A DNA stretch of 64,000 bases from Flavobacterium endophyticum (GTDB lineage Bacteria > Bacteroidota > Bacteroidia > Flavobacteriales > Flavobacteriaceae), in the NCBI RefSeq assembly GCF_003634455.1, contig NZ_RBLC01000001.1, positions 2,064,417 through 2,128,416 of the forward strand, in the 5' to 3' direction. The notes below the pieces were generated by a model, which was not told the origin of the DNA, ran no database searches, and was given only the letters and a program-made list of their open reading frames with translations. Below, piece after piece: positions 60,271 to 64,000 of the stretch. The position numbers were made by a program, and so were the translations under genes. Each line of letters starts with the position of its first letter. Position 1 is the stretch's first letter.

Positions 60271-61794
60271 TTATTTTTTGAATATTTTTGTCAGTACTCC
60301 AAATACGCCTCGAATAAAAGTCGCGCTCGTAAACACCTTGATGATGCTTTTTGTAGTCTGGCTCATCGGCTCGCTCGCTTCCTTTTTTTCTTGTTTCTGT
60401 TCTTGCACTTTTTCTTCGGCTTCGGCAGCTTCTTTTTGGATGTCTTGAACTTTTTTGTTCAGCATTTCGTAAGCGCTCTCACGGTCGATTACTTCGTTAT
60501 ATTTTCTTACCAGTTTAGAACTGTTGTTGATTTCGCTGATTTCGTTGTCTGTCAACACGTCCATGCGGCTCATCGGCGCTCGCATCATGGTTGCGGCAAG
60601 AGGCGTTGGGATTCCCTTTTCGTTCAGGGCCGTAACCAAAGCTTCTCCAGTTCCGAGTGACGTTAGTACTTCGTCAGTTTTGTAGTATTCTGAAATTGGA
60701 TAGTTTTCTGAAGTCATCTTGATGGCCTTTCTGTCATTAGCAGTAAAAGCTCTTAGCGCATGCTGGATTTTTAGTCCTAATTGCGCTAAAACAGAACTTG
60801 GCACATCCATAGGATTCTGGGTCACAAAATAAAGTCCGATCCCTTTAGAACGGATTAATTTCACGATGCTTTCGATCTGATCTAAAAGTGCTTTGCTGGC
60901 TTGGTTAAAAATCAAGTGAGCTTCATCGATAAAAATAACCAATTCAGGCTGTCCAGAGTCGCCTTGTTCAGGCATGGTATTGTATATTTCAGCCAAAAGA
61001 CTCAGCATAAAGGTGGAGAAAAGCTTCGGCTTATCCTGTATGTCCGTCAAGCGGATGATGTTCACGTAGCCTTTTCCGTTTTCATCAATCCGCATCAAGT
61101 CATTGATGTCGAACGACATTTCGCCAAAGAAAAGATCGGCGCCTTGCTGTTCTAATTCGATAATTTTTCTGAGTATGGTTCCTGTGGTTGAGGTAGAAAT
61201 TTTTCCGTAGTGTTCTTCGATTTCGGCTTTCCCTTCTTCAGTAATATAATTGATGACCTTTTTGATGTCTTTCAGGTCAAGCAATGGCATCTGGTTATCG
61301 TCGCAATATTTAAAAATCACAGCCACGACACCTGCCTGAGTATCATTCAAATCTAAAATCCTAGAGAAAAGGACAGGGCCGAATTCAGAAACCGTAGCGC
61401 GAAGGCGTACGCCATTCTGCTTTGATAATGTCAGTAATTCTACTGGAAATCCAGAAACTTGGTAAGGTATGTTTATTTTTGCATGGCGTTCCGTGATAAA
61501 AGGCTGTTCGATACCTGGTTTAGAGATACCGCTGAAATCACCTTTGATGTCCATCATCAATACAGGTATGCCTAAAAGCGACAGTTGCTCTGAAAGCACC
61601 TGAATGGTTTTTGTCTTTCCGGTTCCCGTAGCACCGGCAATCAAGCCGTGACGGTTTAAGGTTTTTAAAGGGATTTTTATATGGGCATCTGGCAGCGCTT
61701 CTCCATTGAGCATTGCGCCTCCGAGTATAATGCTTTCGCCTTTTGTAGCATATCCTGTGTTAATATGACTGATGAAATCTTCTTTTGAAGCCAT
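60271..61794 (-). CDS. HerA-like (DUF853) ATPase
   Basis: A 507-residue FtsK/HerA-superfamily ATPase. Walker A is GATGTGKTKTI (about 53-63), Walker B-like ELVIFIDEAHLIF (about 284-296) and LYFVTQNPMDVP beyond it. DUF853 proteins are widespread and are called helicase HerA-like, but no NurA partner is nearby and the substrate is unknown. A coiled, Lys/Glu-rich C-terminal part (about 430-470) follows. The ATG at 61794 is used; a TTG two codons upstream is less likely. Confidence 0.9.
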   Translation of the reverse strand: MASKEDFISHINTGYATKGESIILGGAMLNGEALPDAHIKIPLKTLNRHGLIAGATGTGKTKTIQVLSEQLSLLGIPVLMMDIKGDFSGISKPGIEQPFITERHAKINIPYQVSGFPVELLTLSKQNGVRLRATVSEFGPVLFSRILDLNDTQAGVVAVIFKYCDDNQMPLLDLKDIKKVINYITEEGKAEIEEHYGKISTSTTGTILRKIIELEQQGADLFFGEMSFDINDLMRIDENGKGYVNIIRLTDIQDKPKLFSTFMLSLLAEIYNTMPEQGDSGQPELVIFIDEAHLIFNQASKALLDQIESIVKLIRSKGIGLYFVTQNPMDVPSSVLAQLGLKIQHALRAFTANDRKAIKMTSENYPISEYYKTDEVLTSLGTGEALVTALNEKGIPTPLAATMMRAPMSRMDVLTDNEISEINNSSKLVRKYNEVIDRESAYEMLNKKVQDIQKEAAEAEEKVQEQKQEKKEASEPMSQTTKSIIKVFTSATFIRGVFGVLTKIFKK

Positions 61795-61800
61795 GAGCAA

Positions 61801-62244
61801 AAAAATGTTTATGGTGAGTAAAAATGAACGAATGTTACAAATTTAGGATTGTTTTTAATTATTGCCACAAATTAAGCCTTAAATAATTAGGATATAGCTT
61901 TAATATCATTGAGTGTAATAAAATTATCATTATTGAGTTATAATTCAGCGCAATAAATCTAGGTTTGTTAAGTATAAAACTTAGGCGTTTTTGGTGATAA
62001 AAGCAGATAAGTAGTTTTAAACCAGTGCTCTATCCTTGTTTTTCAAACAAATTATTTTAAATTTCTTATTATTTATTCGTTAAGATTGTAATAATATATA
62101 GTTAAGACGGAATAAAAAACTGCATTTTATTTTTTTTTATCCACTAAAAATATAAATTTGTCGTTCTTATAAAATAATCAGGTAAATAATTTTATCTATT
62201 ACCAAAATTAAATTCTAAAAATTAAAAAACTAAAATTAAAAAAA
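61801..62244. other. Gene-free A/T-rich region
   Basis: 444 bp between the divergent HerA-like gene and exbB. I see no gene. It contains the exbB -7 element TAAATTTG (62153-62160) and a long T-run. Confidence 0.6.
62153..62160 (+). promoter_or_regulatory. -7 element of the exbB operon
   Basis: A perfect TAAATTTG, leaving a leader of roughly 75-80 nt before the ATG at 62245. Confidence 0.45.
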
Positions 62245-63075
62245 ATGGCACAGGCATCAAACGCAAAGGTTCAAAACAACGCAGGCAGCAAAAGCTCTAA
62301 CGTATTTGCAGGATTGACTATCGTAATTTGTATTCTTATCGGATATTTGGTATGGGAATTTGTAATGGGTTCTCCTTCAAACTTCCAAAATAGTAACCCA
62401 GATGGACAGCCTTTACAAGGTAACTACCTAGGGATGGTATACAAAGGAGGTTTTATCGTTCCTGTATTGATGGGATTACTATTGATGACAATCGTATTCT
62501 CATTCGAAAGATTTTTTGTTATCACTAAAGCGGCTGGAAAAGGAGATGTTGAAAAATTCGTAAAAAGCGTTCAAGGTCAAATCGCAGCTGGAGATATCCA
62601 AGGTGCATTAGATGCTTGTGACAAACAACAAGGTTCTGTTGCAAACGTTGTAAAAGCAGGTTTGATTAAATATCAAGAAGTAAAAAGAGAGAACTTTGAT
62701 ACTGAAAAAGCATCAGAAGTAATCCAAAAAGAAATAGAGCAGGCTACTTCATTAGAAATGCCAATGCTTGAGAAAAACTTGACTATCCTTTCTACATTGG
62801 TATCTTTGGGTACATTATTAGGATTGATGGGAACTGTATCGGGGATGATTAAAGCGTTCGCTGGATTGGCAACTTCTGGAACTCCAGACCAAGCTGAATT
62901 GGCAAATGGTATCTCTGAAGCACTTATCAACACATTGACAGGTATTACAACGTCAGCTCTTGCAGTTGTTGTTTACAACTACTTTACCTCTAAAATTGAT
63001 ACATTGACTTATTTTATCGATGAGGCTGGTTTTACAATCACTCAAGCTTACAGAAGAGCTACAAACCGTGACTAA
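62245..63075 (+). CDS. exbB: ExbB/TolQ/MotA proton-channel protein
   Basis: A 276-residue inner-membrane protein with an N-terminal anchor helix (about 24-45) and two more around 70-90 and 190-250, the last holding TLVSLGTLLGLMGTVSGM and GISEALINTLTGITTSALAV. With ExbD it forms the proton channel that energises TonB, and so receptors such as the barrel at 7895. It is longer at the N-terminus than E. coli ExbB, as is usual in this phylum. Confidence 0.93.
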   Translation: MAQASNAKVQNNAGSKSSNVFAGLTIVICILIGYLVWEFVMGSPSNFQNSNPDGQPLQGNYLGMVYKGGFIVPVLMGLLLMTIVFSFERFFVITKAAGKGDVEKFVKSVQGQIAAGDIQGALDACDKQQGSVANVVKAGLIKYQEVKRENFDTEKASEVIQKEIEQATSLEMPMLEKNLTILSTLVSLGTLLGLMGTVSGMIKAFAGLATSGTPDQAELANGISEALINTLTGITTSALAVVVYNYFTSKIDTLTYFIDEAGFTITQAYRRATNRD

Positions 63076-63099
63076 TTAAAATAAGTTTCATAATATATT

Positions 63100-63136
63100 A
63101 AAGCCATGAGAAGGAAGTTTCTCCTTCTTGGCTTTG
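63100..63136 (+). promoter_or_regulatory. Intercistronic hairpin between exbB and exbD
   Basis: AAAGCCA..AGAAGGA pairs with TCCTTCT..TGGCTTT (7 + 7 bp, two-base bulge). No T-run follows, so it may lower or stabilise rather than end transcription, and could set the ExbB:ExbD ratio. Confidence 0.5.
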
Positions 63137-63155
63137 ATTAAAAAATAAATAAACA

Positions 63156-63770
63156 ATGGCTAAAATAAAATTGTCAAAGAAAAGTTCAAGAATTGACATG
63201 ACTGCGATGTGTGACATGGCATTCCTTCTTCTGTCCTTTTTCATTATGACAGCTACAGCAAAAGTCCCAGAAGCTTTGCCAGTAGATACTCCAGCCTCAA
63301 CGGTTCAGACTAAATTGCCAGAAGAAAACCTTGCTACTTTGACTATTGGTAAAGAGAAAGTTTTCTTTGGTGTGACAGGAAGAGAAGTGAGATCGGAGAC
63401 TCTAGGAAGAATGGGAGAGAAATACGGTGTTAAATTCTCAGAAGCAGACAAAAAGAAATTTGCACTTCTTGATGGTTTTGGAGTTGATATCAGACAAATG
63501 AAGCAGTTGATTGATATGAAAAATGAGGATAGGATGAGAGAAGGAACTCAACCAGGAGTGCCTTATGATTCTATCAACAATCAGCTAGCTGACTGGGTAA
63601 AGATTTCAAGAGAAGTAACTAAAGATTTAGATGGTAAAGATTTAGATATCGCTATTAAAGGTGATGCTAAAGAAGAATATCCGACGGTAAAAAAAGTTTT
63701 AGACATTTTGCAAAAACAAAATAAGAATAACTTTTTCTTGGTTACTGGTCTAAGAAGTGATGATTTTTAA
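63156..63770 (+). CDS. exbD: ExbD/TolR biopolymer transporter
   Basis: A 204-residue inner-membrane protein with a single N-terminal helix carrying the proton-relay Asp (MTAMCDMAFLLLSFFIMTAT, about residues 15-34) and a large periplasmic domain. It is longer than the 140-residue E. coli ExbD because of an inserted Lys/Glu-rich segment (about 85-160). One of two adjacent exbD genes after exbB. Confidence 0.93.
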   Translation: MAKIKLSKKSSRIDMTAMCDMAFLLLSFFIMTATAKVPEALPVDTPASTVQTKLPEENLATLTIGKEKVFFGVTGREVRSETLGRMGEKYGVKFSEADKKKFALLDGFGVDIRQMKQLIDMKNEDRMREGTQPGVPYDSINNQLADWVKISREVTKDLDGKDLDIAIKGDAKEEYPTVKKVLDILQKQNKNNFFLVTGLRSDDF

Positions 63771-63792
63771 TAAAATAATATATTCGTAAGAA

Positions 63793-64000
63793 ATGGCAGA
63801 ATTAAATACGGGCGACGGCGGTGGTAAAAAAGGCGGTGGCAAAGTAAGAAGTAAAAAATCAAATCCTTCGGTTGACTTAACAGCCATGGTGGATTTGGCA
63901 TTCTTATTGATTACCTTCTTTATATTAACGACTACGTTGTCAAAGCCTCAATCGATGAATTTGGCTATGCCGGATGAACCTAAAATTGATGATCCAGTTC
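63793..64000 (+). CDS. exbD: Second ExbD/TolR-type protein, 3'-truncated by the window
   Basis: An in-frame start at 63793, 22 nt after the first exbD, runs off the end. A Gly/Lys-rich head is followed by VDLTAMVDLAFLLITFF, the ExbD transmembrane helix with its conserved Asp. exbB-exbD-exbD is a usual Bacteroidota arrangement, often followed by a TonB gene. Confidence 0.92.
   Translation, partial: MAELNTGDGGGKKGGGKVRSKKSNPSVDLTAMVDLAFLLITFFILTTTLSKPQSMNLAMPDEPKIDDPV

Overview
This is a 64 kb stretch of a low-GC Bacteroidota chromosome, most likely Flavobacterium or a close relative. The evidence is the gliding-motility gene gldA, several secreted proteins with type IX secretion (T9SS) C-terminal sorting domains, GLPGLI-family and DUF3857 proteins, a split metH, promoters of the Bacteroidota type (TTG, about 20 nt, TAnnTTTG) and almost no Shine-Dalgarno sequences. 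I found no rRNA, tRNA, CRISPR array, prophage or insertion sequence.

Layout. 1-2.1 kb: 3' part of the membrane pyrophosphatase hppA. 2.1-3.5 kb: deoxynucleoside kinase and a linked exported protein. 3.7-10.6 kb: an envelope cluster of two GLPGLI proteins flanking a divergent two-component system, followed by a TonB-dependent-receptor-like barrel. 10.8-14.4 kb: an exported thioredoxin-fold/TPR protein and metK. 14.7-17.1 kb: two paralogous T9SS-exported proteins. 17.2-23.8 kb: a sulfur/methionine block made of two tandem leader-peptide attenuators, a one-cysteine OsmC protein, a degenerate homoserine-dehydrogenase-like ORF, a SAM-I riboswitch, split metH and metF. 23.8-27.7 kb: two lipid A deacylase-like proteins, a GIN-domain lipoprotein and gldA. 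27.9-41.6 kb: aromatic amino-acid and housekeeping block: a Phe/Tyr/Trp leader-peptide attenuator, pheA, an aminotransferase, DAHP synthase/chorismate mutase, rsgA, dtd, three DUF3857 proteins, a MazG-like protein, aroA and queA. 41.8-44.2 kb: kynureninase and an arginase-fold hydrolase. 44.3-50.5 kb: accessory genes (NmrA-like, Crp/Fnr, DinB, META, a membrane-attached XRE regulator, a serine hydrolase). 51.3-56.5 kb: a T9SS subtilisin with a PrcB-like lipoprotein, small proteins and a P-domain T9SS protein. 56.8-64 kb: kynurenine monooxygenase, NDH-2, cupin, DUF486, a HerA-like ATPase and an exbB-exbD-exbD operon that runs off the end.

The most notable signal is regulatory. Within 11 kb there are three short, normally unannotated ORFs, each followed by a perfect intrinsic-terminator hairpin. 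In each, the end of the ORF contains a copy of the terminator's 3' arm that can pair with the 5' arm as an antiterminator. One peptide is rich in Phe/Tyr/Trp and precedes pheA. The other two are rich in Cys/Met/His, lie in tandem and precede the OsmC gene. This is the geometry of classical ribosome-mediated attenuation, here in a phylum without Shine-Dalgarno-led initiation. Together with the SAM riboswitch, they suggest that sulfur and aromatic amino-acid supply is controlled mainly at the RNA level here.
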